Origin: Prorocentrum cordatum
Lineage: Eukaryota > Sar > Dinophyceae > Prorocentrales > Prorocentraceae
Direction: 5' to 3'
Assembly (NCBI GenBank): GCA_963575745.1
Contig: CAUYUJ010000725.1
Span: 117,501-181,500 of the forward strand
Length of the DNA: 64,000 nt
Part shown: in pieces, positions 20,701 through 30,906 of the stretch
Layout of the letters: every line of letters starts with the position of its first letter
Position numbering within the stretch: position 1 is the stretch's first letter
Position numbers and translations under genes: made by a program
Notes under the pieces: generated by a model
Told to the model about the DNA's origin: nothing
The model's database searches: none
Seen by the model: the letters and a program-made list of their open reading frames with translations, nothing else

Positions 20701-21286
20701 AAACTTTTCGGGTCGCCGTATGACCGAACCCGACAGCTTTTTACGAGGAGGTCACATGCCGTTTGCTCATTTTCAGGCCAGGGCACCGTTTGGGATTTTT
20801 AATTTTAAACTGGGAAAGGGAATCCGATCCCGCGACCCCGGGCCGGGGTTAGGCTCTGCCCTTGCGTTGCACTGGGCCCCTCCGGCCAAACGGGGTGCTG
20901 GGCTGCCCATCGGCACGCCGACTCTGCCCTCCCGACGTCGCCCCCGTCCGCCCTCGGGCCCCGCGAGTCTTTTCCTGCGCGCGCCTCCCCAGATGGCCGC
21001 CGCGAGCACGGTGGCGAAATTGGGGAAACTTCCGGATCGGCGCAGGAAGGTGAGACTGCGACAGCGCGAGGGAGCGAGAGCGGCAAAAGTAGCACACATA
21101 TACACATACATGCGCATAGAGAGAGGGACGAGCACGCAAACATGCAGGAACCGATTGACACTGATAAGCCGAGAAATATCAGCACACATCGCTGCATGCG
21201 TAGGTGCACCATTATCGCGCTCACTTACACAGCGAGAAGTGAAGCCATAGGCATTCAGCACGGGAGAAAGAGCGAAGGTGGACGAA
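20701..21286. other. Spacer, nothing recognised
   Basis: GC-rich sequence followed by CACATACA-type bases. No gene recognised. Confidence 0.45.
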
Positions 21287-21288
21287 AG

Positions 21289-21338
<50 letters not shown>

Positions 21339-21341
21339 AAA

Positions 21342-21429
<88 letters not shown>

Positions 21430-21431
21430 GC

Positions 21432-21475
<44 letters not shown>

Positions 21476-21482
21476 GAGAGAT
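21287..21482 (+). repeat. (GA)n microsatellite
   Basis: About 195 bases of GA with one A run (about 21334-21342) and a few GGGAGA or GAGACA interruptions. Confidence 0.95.
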
Positions 21483-21498
21483 GAAGATGGGGCAGATG

Positions 21499-21556
21499 AC
21501 AAGATAGGTGCGCTTGCGCCATCTATGGCATTCGACTCCTCCCTCCCATCACTTCG
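21499..21556 (+). repeat. Dispersed repeat family F, copy 3
   Basis: AAGATAGGTGCGCTTGCGCC, a variable middle, then CTCCTCCCTCCCATCACTT. It again follows a purine microsatellite directly. Confidence 0.65.
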
Positions 21557-22206
21557 CACTTGGTTAACGTGCGCTGCATCTGCCGACGGGCGTTGTCATG
21601 CGCGGGCGCAGAACGGGAGCTGTACACATCAGGGGGAAAAGCGATGCGATACGATACAAACGCACATGAGGGCTAGCATGGTCAATTATCTCAGCGTTAA
21701 GTTCCAGCCGTGCAACACAATCTATAAAGGTCGGGTTGTCTAGCGCATAGAACGCAACAGCGCGACCTTACAACGTGCCGGGCCCCATGCGGCAAAACTG
21801 CGATCCCCCCAGATCTTTCGACGCGCGGCTCGGCGGCAGCCGCGCAGCCGCTGGGCCGCGTGGAACTCAAACGCAGGGCAGGCCTGATGGAGAACCAGTT
21901 GACATTAGCAGGTCCCCCAGGACGTTGCAGTTCCCCCCCCCCCATCCCTGCGCGCCGCCGCCCCCGCCCCCGCCCCCCGCCCCCCCCCCCCCGCCCCCGC
22001 CCCCCCCCTCCCCCCGGCGCACGCGCACGCAGCGCCATCGCCATCGCCATTACGCTGACCTCAAGACTTCCCATCTTCTCCCCAAGAAGCACGCGCGCGC
22101 TAGGTCCGCCGCTTGGCTGCATGACACCTTTCGCCACCAGGTCTCTGCAGCGCAGGCTCTGGGCAAATGGTGCTGGAACTGCAACTATGATTACCTCTCG
22201 CGCTAT

Positions 22207-22207
<1 letters not shown>
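21557..22207. other. Spacer with C-rich run
   Basis: About 21930-22015 is almost only C with occasional G. No gene recognised. Confidence 0.5.

Positions 22208-22291
<84 letters not shown>
22208..22291. repeat. Homopolymer junction T59-A25
   Basis: About 59 T are followed without interruption by about 25 A, then ACTCATGTGA and a CT microsatellite. Such a head-to-head pair of homopolymers could record two poly-A-tailed insertions in opposite orientation, slippage, or a sequencing or assembly artefact; homopolymer lengths of this size are unreliable. Confidence 0.9.
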
Positions 22292-22293
<2 letters not shown>

Positions 22294-22309
22294 CATGTGA
22301 TTTTGCTTC

Positions 22310-22317
22310 TCTTTCTT

Positions 22318-22378
<61 letters not shown>

Positions 22379-22570
22379 TCTCTATATCTCTCTCTCTCTC
22401 TCTCTCTCCCTCCTTGTTTATTCTTTAACACATATATATATATGTGTATATACATATAGTTCTCTCTCTCTCTCTCAATCTCTCAATCTCTCTCTCTCCC
22501 TCTCTCTCTCGCTCTCTCTTTCCCTGTCTCGCTCCTGTTTTGTATTATGTTTTGTTTGTTGTTCTTTTTG

Positions 22571-22602
<32 letters not shown>

Positions 22603-22618
22603 TTTCTTTTTCTCTCTC

Positions 22619-22668
<50 letters not shown>

Positions 22669-22690
22669 GGTTCCTCTCTCTCACTTTTTT

Positions 22691-22754
<64 letters not shown>

Positions 22755-22823
22755 CCTCTCTCTATATATATATATATTTCTATGTTTCCCTCTTTCTCTC
22801 TTTCTCTCTTTCTCTTTTCCTCT

Positions 22824-22873
<50 letters not shown>

Positions 22874-22900
22874 CTCGCTCTCGCTCTCGCTCTCTCGCTC
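22310..22900 (+). repeat. (CT)n microsatellite cluster
   Basis: Nearly 600 bases of CTCTCT with TTTCTTTC, GCTCTC and short TATATA interruptions. The 231-aa and 238-aa frames crossing it (Leu/Ser-rich, with RERERE on the other strand) are artefacts. Confidence 0.95.
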
Positions 22901-23240
22901 GCTGCCGCCGACAATCGCGCGCCGCCTCTTCTCCAGCACGTTGCGCATCGGCCACGCGAGCGGCCTTTTCGGCGCGGATCCGATCAGCTCTGTCGCATCG
23001 AGGCCCACCAGCGCCGCGCCCAGTGGCCGCGGCAACGCTGTCGTCGCTGGGTTCGGGACCAGGGCAACTTGCATCCGAACGTCGCCATTCGTCTCGCTGG
23101 ACCCTGGCCCCCTCAGGGCACGGGAAGAGACGTGCTTGATCAGCGACGAAACACCTTTGGGATTATTGTCTTTGATGTGTTCGCGGAACCACGCAGCGTT
23201 GGCATTGGCTTCTGCTGTCGTTCATTACGCGATGGCTCTG
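22900..23240 (-). pseudogene. Coding-like minus-strand fragment, unidentified
   Basis: Read on the minus strand from about 23220 down to 22905, one frame is open and reads like real protein (NANAAWFREHIKDNNPKG, then a hydrophobic ALPRPLGAALVGLDATELIG stretch). No start codon, domain or partner exon could be assigned. It ends in the CT microsatellite. It may be the remains of a gene or of a transposable-element ORF. Function is not assigned. Confidence 0.25.
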
Positions 23241-25320
23241 CTAGACAGGAGGGATATGGTTAGACATGGCGGGCTTGGAGACCGCGCGTCTACATCCTAT
23301 CCTGGTTGCTGTTTCTCCTGAACCTTCTTGGCCACATCGCGGTGGAACGCGCTCGCTGCCAGGCCGCCTTTCCGCCGGGCACAGCGCCGGCGGAACCGGG
23401 GAACTCGACAGAATTACGCTCGGGTGTTTGGTTTGCTCGCGAGCGGTTGTTAGAGACAGCGGCGCCGCCTCGGGCACGAGCGGCCCATTTATTTTGCCGT
23501 TGCGTTTGGGTTTGTTTGTTTGGGTTGGCTTCTTCCCCCCGGGCCTCTCGTGGCCCGCTTCATGCTCGACAGGGCTTGCGCGCCCGCCCGCGGCGGCGAC
23601 CCCCCGACGCCGATCATCCCCCCGCCCATGGCGGCAGACAGGGTGGAGTGGATCGCGCCCGCGAACGCGATCCTTGCATGGGGCGGCATGCAGAGATATT
23701 TTACAACAAACTATGATATACCCCATCCCTGGATCTAGGAGTTCGGACAGTTTGGTCGCCTTCGGTTTGACGCATCGCCCATTCTGGAAGGCCCCAGCCA
23801 GATGCGTTTGCAATCAGCAGGTCTTTCAGCAGACACCCCCCTACGCAGATTAATTAGTTTGAGCAAGGGCGCGGGGCGCAAGGGTACTCTCGCACGCTAT
23901 CCCTACATGATTGGTGACGACCGCCCTTCTGCTAGACATAGCGCCACCATGGCCATTCTCGCGCGCCCAAAGATATGCATGCAAGCGCTCAGCTGAGCGG
24001 GCCCCGGCGCCCTCGGCCTCAAGAGAGGCCTCAGATGCAAATCCAAAGGGGGGGGGGGCCTGCGAGCTCAGGGCGGCATTTCTGAATGCAGTCGCATTTC
24101 TTCGTTTAAAACAGGAGGCGTAATCAGGTCGAACAGTTTGTTTACCGATTTGCGGGCGTCGAGCAGCAGATCTGCGTTTCATCAGACGCTTGCGCATGCT
24201 GCTCGATGCCCCCATGGACTGAACGCCCCAGATGTTGCATTTGGTCGAATTGGCGCATGTCCTCGAAAGTGCCCTCCCAAACAATATTGTGCATGGGCCT
24301 CGTTGAAAGAGCAGGCGTTGCTGGTTCTCCTCAATCTCCCCGCACGGGCCCCCGCTGCAAAAGGAGTCTTGGGCCAGTTCTGAGGAACTTGTTGGAAGCT
24401 CCCCGACGCGCTGCGCGCCCCCTATCACATTCGGAGCATCGCCCTCTCCAGCGCGCAAGTCTTCGGGGCCTGTTGGGAGGCCATCAGAGACCAGCCACCG
24501 GAAGCTCCAGCTCGCGTCGCTGCCCCCTGATCAGAGAAACAAGAATCCCACGGCCGAGAGGGCAGCGTTAATGACATCGCACAGCAACACGCAAGGCTTC
24601 GAGCGAAGCGATATGAACTATTGCTGCCCACAACGGCTCGTCTGGACATCGGCAGTCTTGGCGGCCTGGACCCTCTTCCCAAGCTCGACCTGCAACGACC
24701 GAGTTGCGGTCGAGCGGGGTCCGAGGTATAGCCGACTAGAAATGTCCATCGTTTCTACAGACATTTGAGCACATGCTGCGTTCTTCTCATCGAGGATGGC
24801 TGCGCAAACGAAAATAGCCCCCTGTCGCTTGGGCCATGCTGGCGACCTCAGAGCGAAAGTTCAGCCTCCAACAAGCATCATTTCTGTTGGGGACTCAGCG
24901 TTCCAGGTCGAGCGAACATCTCGGCCCCAGGACAAATTTCTCCCCATATTCATCAACGAACCGGGGCAGCCCTCGCATCAGTTTCTTGAATGAATCATCG
25001 GCGAACTTGCGCAGCAAGAGGTGGGCGCTAGCGGGCGGGGTGGGGTGGGGCTGAATGCATCACTGCGTCAAGCAGCTGTACCTGGGGATCCTCCTCGCGA
25101 CGCGTTTTAACCGGGCGGCCCGTCGGGAATCCCGATTTTTCTCAGAGGCGACGAAACCGCAGAAAGGCCCCTTGGAGCGTGCCCCGCGAGCAAGAGCAAG
25201 TCCCCATTCGGCAGGCGCGGTTGTGCATGCTAGCCTTTTGCCTGCTCGAAGGCGCGGAGCTCGGGCCCCGGCGCTATCTCGCGGATGGCCTCGTCGAGTG
25301 AGGTCCGTTCTGTGGAAGCG
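23241..25320 (-). other. Broken minus-strand coding-like region, unidentified
   Basis: Several minus-strand stretches have protein-like composition in changing frames with stops between them: about 24680-24430, 24460-24070, and 25330-25230 (EAIREIAPGPELRAFEQAKG). On the plus strand no frame looks better. The order and strand are consistent with one long decayed ORF such as a transposable-element polyprotein, but I could not identify an endonuclease, reverse transcriptase or RNase H motif. This is an observation, not a gene call. Confidence 0.25.
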
Positions 25321-25530
25321 AAAGAATTAATTACGTCACACCAGAGAGGTGCCCCAATCAGTGGACGGTTTGAAATGGAATCGATGAAAAGATCGATGCG
25401 GAAATCAGCCAGGAGCCCTGGAACCCGGAACCCGCCGACATCGGCCCGGAACCAAACATTGAGAACCAGGGAACGCGGAACTGCGAACCCGGGAACCCAG
25501 CGCGCCAAAATGGGCGGGACATTGTCGCCT
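25321..25530 (-). mobile_element. Dispersed repeat family D, copy A (minus)
   Basis: In reverse complement this segment runs through CCCATTTTGGCGCGCTGG, GGGTTCCCGGGTTC, GGTTCCGGGCCGATGTCGG, ATCGATCTTTTCATCGATTC, a CCACTGATTGGGG motif and CTCTCTGGTGTGACGTAATT. The same ordered landmarks occur at 25605-25800 (first half only), 32784-32860 (second half) and 41690-41945. Copy A and the adjacent plus-strand copy B form an inverted pair with arms of about 115 bases. Confidence 0.6.
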
Positions 25531-25604
25531 AATCTTTCATTTTCACACCGCGGCGCGCGCAGGTTGGCAGCGATGGCGCCCTCTCAGGAACTTGTGGTCC
25601 ATCC

Positions 25605-25800
25605 CGGATTCCCTTTTTCCTTAATCAGCGCTGGCACTGAAGGGGTCCTGGCGGAAATCGGAAGATTTGGCGAAAGTGCCCCGCCGATTTTGGTGGGCGG
25701 CTGGTTTCCCGGGTTCCCGGTTCCGGGTTTTTTGGCTCCTGGTTATTGGTTCCGGGCCGGTTTCGGTGGATTCAAAGTTCCCGGGGCCCGGGGCCCCGGT
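25605..25800 (+). mobile_element. Dispersed repeat family D, copy B (plus)
   Basis: GGGGTCCTGGCGGAAAT, then CCCGCCGATTTTGGTGGGC, GGTTTCCCGGGTTCCCGG, CTCCTGGTTATTGGTTCCGG and GGTTTCGGTGG. It corresponds closely to 41720-41855 and, inverted, to 25416-25530. No ORF is associated. Confidence 0.65.
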
Positions 25801-26657
25801 CGATTTCCCCTGTCCGCCCGCCGCGTCAAATTTCTGGCGCGCGCGTCGCTATATAGGGGTACCGCCATCATTTCTCGCGATATGCGTGTAGTCCCCTTTC
25901 CTGACGCGCGCCATTATATCTCACATGAGTGGCGATCGCGTCCCCGCGATGATGCGTGAGCTTCCATGTCGACGCTGTCGTCTCATATATCCCTCGTCGT
26001 TGCTCTCGTCGTGGCCTTTTCTGGCTCTCGGCGCCTCACTCCGTTGCAGGACATGTCGTCTAGACGCCAGTTCGTTGACCTTTCTTAGCAAAAAACACAA
26101 ATGTGTTCTGGGCTAGCTGCTAGCAGCAAGCCGCTCCAAAAGCCCGTTCGCACCCTGCCCGCCCACCAACATGAAGGCTGCAATTTCTTGGGGTGCGGCG
26201 AACAGATACTGGCCGGCATTGACTCGCGCGCTCCAAATGTCCGACGGGAATGGCCTCGACCAGCGATCGCTGTACAAAGTTGCTCTGAAGCTCGCGCCCG
26301 ATCGTGGCCTGGGCGCGAACCCTTGCAGCGCCGAGAAGGGCGCAAATAGGTTTCGCGCAATCCTCTCCCGACTAGGGAGCATGACGAACAAAGGTCAGAA
26401 CGTTCATCGCCCGCGGCGGAAGGGGTGTTGCACGCTTCTCGAGACGGTCGGACCCACGGAGAACGGTGAGTGCCGCGATGAGCATCCACATGCCCTTGCA
26501 GCTATTTAAGACGAACCAGATGACGATGCGATCTGTTTGGGGGCATCACCTCGCAAGCTGGCGCCTCTGATTGACGTCGATGAGCCTAGCATCTACAGCA
26601 AGGACAGCTCGATGGAGCCATCGAATCCCGAGCTCGAGAAGACACTAGATACTGCAG
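25801..26657. other. Spacer or possible decayed exons, nothing assigned
   Basis: Contains a splice-donor-like GGTGAGTG at 26466 and pyrimidine-AG acceptors near 26501 and 26656. Protein-like frames exist on both strands around 26110-26400, so strand cannot be decided. The final acceptor (ACTGCAG, ending 26657) precedes the coding fragment that follows. Confidence 0.4.
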
Positions 26658-27128
26658 AATGCCTTGAGGGGAGACGAGGGCCCCGAGCGCATCAGCACCA
26701 AGAGTGGCGACCCGAAGTTCGTGAAGGTGATTGGGGGTGCCCCGACGGATGTGCTGAAGACGTTGGTCGGGGAGCCCACCCAGCGCGTTTGCCCTGCGAG
26801 TTTCGCAGGGCTCAACGCCGAGCTGAAGGTGCACCACGAGGACCGCAAGGGCAAGGCGCGCGGCAACTCTGGCGCGAAGGGGCGCGCCAAGGGCAAGGCC
26901 GGCATGACGTCCTCGAAGGGCAAGGGGCCCGAGGAGACATCTTTTCATGCCAGGGCGAAGCGACGGCACAGCTCAGTAAACCCCGACCAGGGGCGCATCG
27001 GCGCGCGCGACCTCGGCCCCAGCAAGGAAGCCGCCGCGTAGAGAGCTCAAGAGCATGCGCGTGCCAAGGCAGACGAGTGCAGGAAGCTCAGGGACGAGAG
27101 ACAATTGTCTGATTTTGTGGAGCACTAG
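26658..27128 (+). pseudogene. Dinoflagellate-type hypothetical gene fragment with in-frame stop
   Basis: From a pyrimidine-AG acceptor (exon base 26658) one frame runs NALRGDEGPERISTKSGD, then KFVKVIGGAPTDVLKTLVG, then a Lys/Gly/Arg-rich linker (about 26840-26935), then to a TAG at 27039-27041. After that stop the same frame stays open and still reads as protein (HARAKADECRKLRDERQ) to TAG 27126-27128. The upstream frame carries a TAG at 26646, so an upstream exon must join by splicing. I infer a gene that has acquired one premature stop, or a short 3' UTR that happens to look coding. The basic linker suggests a nucleic-acid-binding or nuclear protein, but no domain is recognised. Confidence 0.45.
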
Positions 27129-27965
27129 TTGCGCGCGCCTCTGCTGGCCCCTGCTGGCCCGCCATGGTTTTTCAGGCCGACCTCTTTTGCGCGGGGCTCG
27201 CGCTGGCCACGCGCCGAATCATCGGTGCCGGTATCGCCAGCATCAGCATCATCATCGGCATCATCGCCACACTTTCCATCATCATCGTATTCATATTCAT
27301 TGTGATCTTGCCGCCATATCATCGCACCCATGGCTATGAGCGTCACCATTCGTACCGCGATGTAGCCATCATCATATTGTCATGATCGCCCTTATCCTCG
27401 TCGCCACCCTGCCTCTCGCTGCGCACTGGCTGGCGCCCCTTTCGGTCTTGGAGGGGGTCGCGGGGCCCCGATCGCGGCGACCGACGATGGCGACGAGCGT
27501 TTTCGCTCGAGCAACTCGGGGGGTCTAAGCATCTCGATCAGATAAGTCGAGACAGGCTTCGAGGCAAAATTTGGCAGACCCCCCTTCCCCCCAAGCCCCC
27601 CCCCCCCCCCCTTGACATCCAGCCGCGCGGCCGCAAGTCGAACCTAGTTCAAGTCACCCAGCGCGCGTGTTCTTCATTGTAATGTCCCTGATTGCCATTC
27701 CTCTACTCCTTTACCTAGCTCTCATGTCAGTATCGGCATTCCTTCTCCCCCTCCTCATCTCGTCGGTCGGGCATCAGCGGCCATGGGGGTGTCGGCGCAT
27801 TATATATTCCGCCACCAGCGTGCGCAAGTCTAGTCGCGCCCCCGCCACGCCCAACCCAATCCAGTCCTCGTGCCCCTTTTGCGCAGATGTGGACAAGCGA
27901 CGGAACGCGCGCCATGGCCTGGTCTGATGCGCAGTGCTGTTCTCGGCTTCACCCCCCTGCCCCCC
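27129..27965. other. Spacer, nothing recognised
   Basis: Contains a CATCATCATC patch (about 27240-27340) and a C run (27598-27611). No gene recognised. Confidence 0.5.
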
Positions 27966-27986
27966 CCGCGGCCGTTTTGGCTCAGT
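27966..27986 (+). other. Possible relict spliced leader upstream of the 28.5-kb gene
   Basis: CCGCGGCCGTTTTGGCTCAG aligns to the dinoflagellate leader core (TAGCCATTTTGGCTCAAG, preceded by CCG) with about 16 of 21 bases matching; most differences are transitions. The intact TTTTGGCTCA block is the strongest part. A second, weaker TAGCC...GCGAG at 28000-28018 could be a nested older leader. The distance to the nearest confident coding exon is about 500 bases, so the link to that gene is inference. Confidence 0.4.
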
Positions 27987-28502
27987 GGCAGACGCGCTTT
28001 AGCCGATTCACGCGCGAGGTCCGTTCGATCATTCCTGATGCGCCATTCCAAGGCGCTGCATTCCGCCTCGGGGCAACGGCGCAAGTGGCGCAGCGGCGGG
28101 AGCGGGCCCCCGAAACGTCTTCGCCCCAACCCAACTCTGGAAACCCGATGTCCACGGAGAGAATGGGGCCAACAGGCCCCGATCAAATTGTTTGTTCCCT
28201 CCGTCGTGCCCCCCCTCTTTCTCCTCGGTCACAGGGGAGCTCTCGGCGAGCGGCGCGCTTGCCATCGCCCGCGGCGCAGCGCGGCGTGGTGCGGGGGGGG
28301 GGGACTGGCGATGGCGCCTGGTCGCCAGGCCGTTTCTCTTTCTTCTTCCTCCTCGCGCGCCGCTTCTCTCCATTATTCCTTTTTTTTTTTTTCTCCGCCA
28401 GCGGTGCCGACTGATGATGTGGAAGCCGTCTCCACGACCGGGGGGGGCTTCATTCCCTCCCCCCCCCTTGCGTTGTTTTATGTTTGCCGACCGCCCAAAT
28501 TG

Positions 28503-29924
28503 GACGCTGGCCCTCTTCCCGGCGCGCCAGTCACTGTCGAGGACAGCCCGCTGGCGGTCGCAGATGTTGTGGGCGTCCACGTCGAACGCCTCCTACTCGC
28601 ACTCGATTGGATCGGCACTGTGGCTCCGGCGTGGAACATTGCAGAAACTAAGTACAACCGAGCGCTAGCGCTCGCGATCGAGGACGTCGGGGCGAACGTC
28701 GCCTCGACCAAGAGCATTCGCGAGGGCCCCAATGGACGCCGCGGTGATTCGGATGTCTTGAAGACCAGCGCGTTGTTCTCAGAATGCGAGGGAATCAACA
28801 GCCCGGCGAAGATCTCCAACGCGCCGAGGCGCTCCATCAAGCAGCAGGCGAGTGTGAAGCGGCAGCGGAGCAACATGAAGTATTATTTGGAGAGCAAAGG
28901 GATGACCCACGGCTACAACAGCCTCGGGAGGGACGAGAAGATGGCCCACCTCGAGAAGCATCCTGGCAGCGAGACCGCGCATGGCACCGTCAAGACCACC
29001 CTTGAGAATTCTAAGATCATTGAGGTCGGCACGGCCAGTGCGGCAGCGTTCGCGTGGATGAACAGTCAGCAGATGCTGACCCCGCGGGGCGCGGGGAAGA
29101 CGAAGGCGAAGATCGAGTCGGAAACCCAGGCTGTCAAATGCACGCTGCCTATAGCTACCCGCATTGCTCGCCAGAATGCCTCGAATCGTTCGATCGTTCG
29201 GATTTGACGCCCCAAATCGTTCAAAACCACGAATATGTCGATCGCTCGGCTTGGAATGGCAGCGGCGTTTGACATGCCGCGCGAGGAATGCTCGAGGGGC
29301 AGGCCGACGAAACGACTGGCGAGAACAGCGAATGGCTGACATAATGCAGAATCTAGGCCAAGTCGGGGTCCACGAGCGAGATTACGAAGAGCGTGCAGGA
29401 GATCGACGGTTCGGAGAGCCTCGAGGGTGATGCGGCTGCTGCTGCGTTGACCAACCGGCTCGAGTCAGCGGACGTCCTCGCGCCTGGTTCGTCGTGCTCG
29501 AGTTCGGGGGCTGCGAGTTCGGAGGCTGCGACGGCAGGAGCTGCGGCAGTGAAGACGGAGGCGGGCGAGGAGCCCCAGGAGCTGCCCAACCAGAAGACCA
29601 TGGGTCAGCTGAAGAAGGATGCCAACGCAGACAGCCACCGCGCTCAAGACCATGCTCGAGGAGACGGCCAACGGGAAGTATACCCAGGACCTCCATAACG
29701 ACATCCGAGCAGCGATTTCGATGATGGCGGGCATCTACAAGAAAATCGGGAAAGCGACCAAGATGAAGGTCAAGGACGAGGCGGCGCTGCTGGCCACTGC
29801 GCAGAACGTCGACGAGCAATGCGAAGTGCGCAACGAGCTGAAGGAGGCCACTGATCGTTTGGGCCCACCCAGGCCGAGGAAGCCGCAGAAGTCGAAGGGC
29901 GCTGCCACGGTAGATGAGGATTGA
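28503..29924 (+). CDS. Hypothetical WMN-motif dinoflagellate protein, multi-exon, frameshifted
   Basis: Exon A (5' border unresolved, perhaps near 28503 or the acceptor at 28779) ends at 29129 (..ESETQ). Exon B starts at 29357 (AKSGSTSEITK..). The 227-base intron between them has a GC donor and AG acceptor and joins in phase 0. Exon A contains KYYLESKGMTHGYNSLGRDE and FAWMNSQQM. The same order (charged helix, GYN/SYDKM motif, then WMN) is seen in the 55.3-kb gene, so the two are probably distant relatives. Near 29632 the frame must shift by +1 to continue into ALKTMLEETANGKY...DRLGPPRPRKPQ and the TGA at 29922-29924. That is one indel: a pseudogene signal or an assembly error. The second half is helical and charged. 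Function unknown; the polypyrimidine run before 28401 could serve as a trans-splice acceptor. Confidence 0.5.
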
Positions 29925-30906
29925 GCACGCGCTGTTTCACGACCGAATGCGCCGGTCGAGCTCGGACCGGGGAAATGCGAGTGACAAAATTAAAAAACGC
30001 AAGCCCCCCCCCACTAGGTATAACAGGCGTGTGACCAAACAAACAATGCCTGTCGACGGGTCTCCAGGGGGCTTCATGCGAGCCCCGCGGTAGCGCCTCG
30101 GTAGCCTCGCGGGGAATTCTCGGGGGCGTCTTAGGGGCCTCATGCAGTCGTGCGGGAAGTCCTGAGAACCCTTGGCCTTATGGGGCTGTCTGGGGGTCTA
30201 TTGGGCGCAGCTTTGGTGGCTCTTGGGGGGTCCTGGAAGGCCAGCGCCATTGCTGCGTCGTCGCATCATCCACGCGTGCGTTCCGCCTGCATGTGGTCCG
30301 ATCCTTGTTATCATCCTCTTCCGCGTAGCATGGCCGCTTGGGCTCAGGCGCCGTGCTGGATTCCATGTCAGAGTCTTCGTATCAGGCTCCTTGTTGTCTC
30401 GCATTCAATGGCTATTCACATGGTTCTCTTTTTAGCGTTTCGTGAGTCTACTTGCATGCATCTGGCGTCGATGGGGAAACGTGGCACTCGCGAGAGGGTG
30501 ATTGAGAAGACCGCCGGCGCATCGCATCAGACGCCACCTCGGGGAATGCTCGATCGCCAACGGGAGCGCGCGGCAGCGAACGTCGGGGGCAGCGCCAGCC
30601 AGCGGCAGTGGCCCCGCATCGCTGGACCGCCAATCCAGCCGGAGAGCCGCGCCGAGGCCCCGCGCCGCTGACAGATTCTTTGCGGCGCGACTGGGCCAGG
30701 GGGAAGCCTCCAGCGAACAAATACTTGGAGCGTGGTTGCGCCGAGGGCATGCGCCGCCGAGGCAAAGTACCCGACGACCTTAGGCATGCAAATAAACATA
30801 TCATCCTGCACTTGGGTGGCCTTCTGGCGCTCCAGAGGTTCAGCGCATCAGCTTTGCAGCTCCTGGCGATCGACCGCAAGCGCGCCCCCCGGTTGATCCT
30901 CGCTGC
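29925..30906. other. Spacer, nothing recognised
   Basis: GC-rich; the first 280 bases contain GGGGGCTTC / TCTTGGGGGG steps loosely related to the GCCCCAAGA family. No gene recognised. Confidence 0.45.

Noticed and set aside
22444-23139. 231-aa Leu/Ser-rich frame and its Arg/Glu-rich minus partner
   Set aside because: Both are translations of the CT microsatellite cluster.
25731-25750. TTTTTTGGCTCC as a relict spliced leader
   Set aside because: Only the TTTTGGCTC part matches; it lies inside repeat family D and has no gene downstream.
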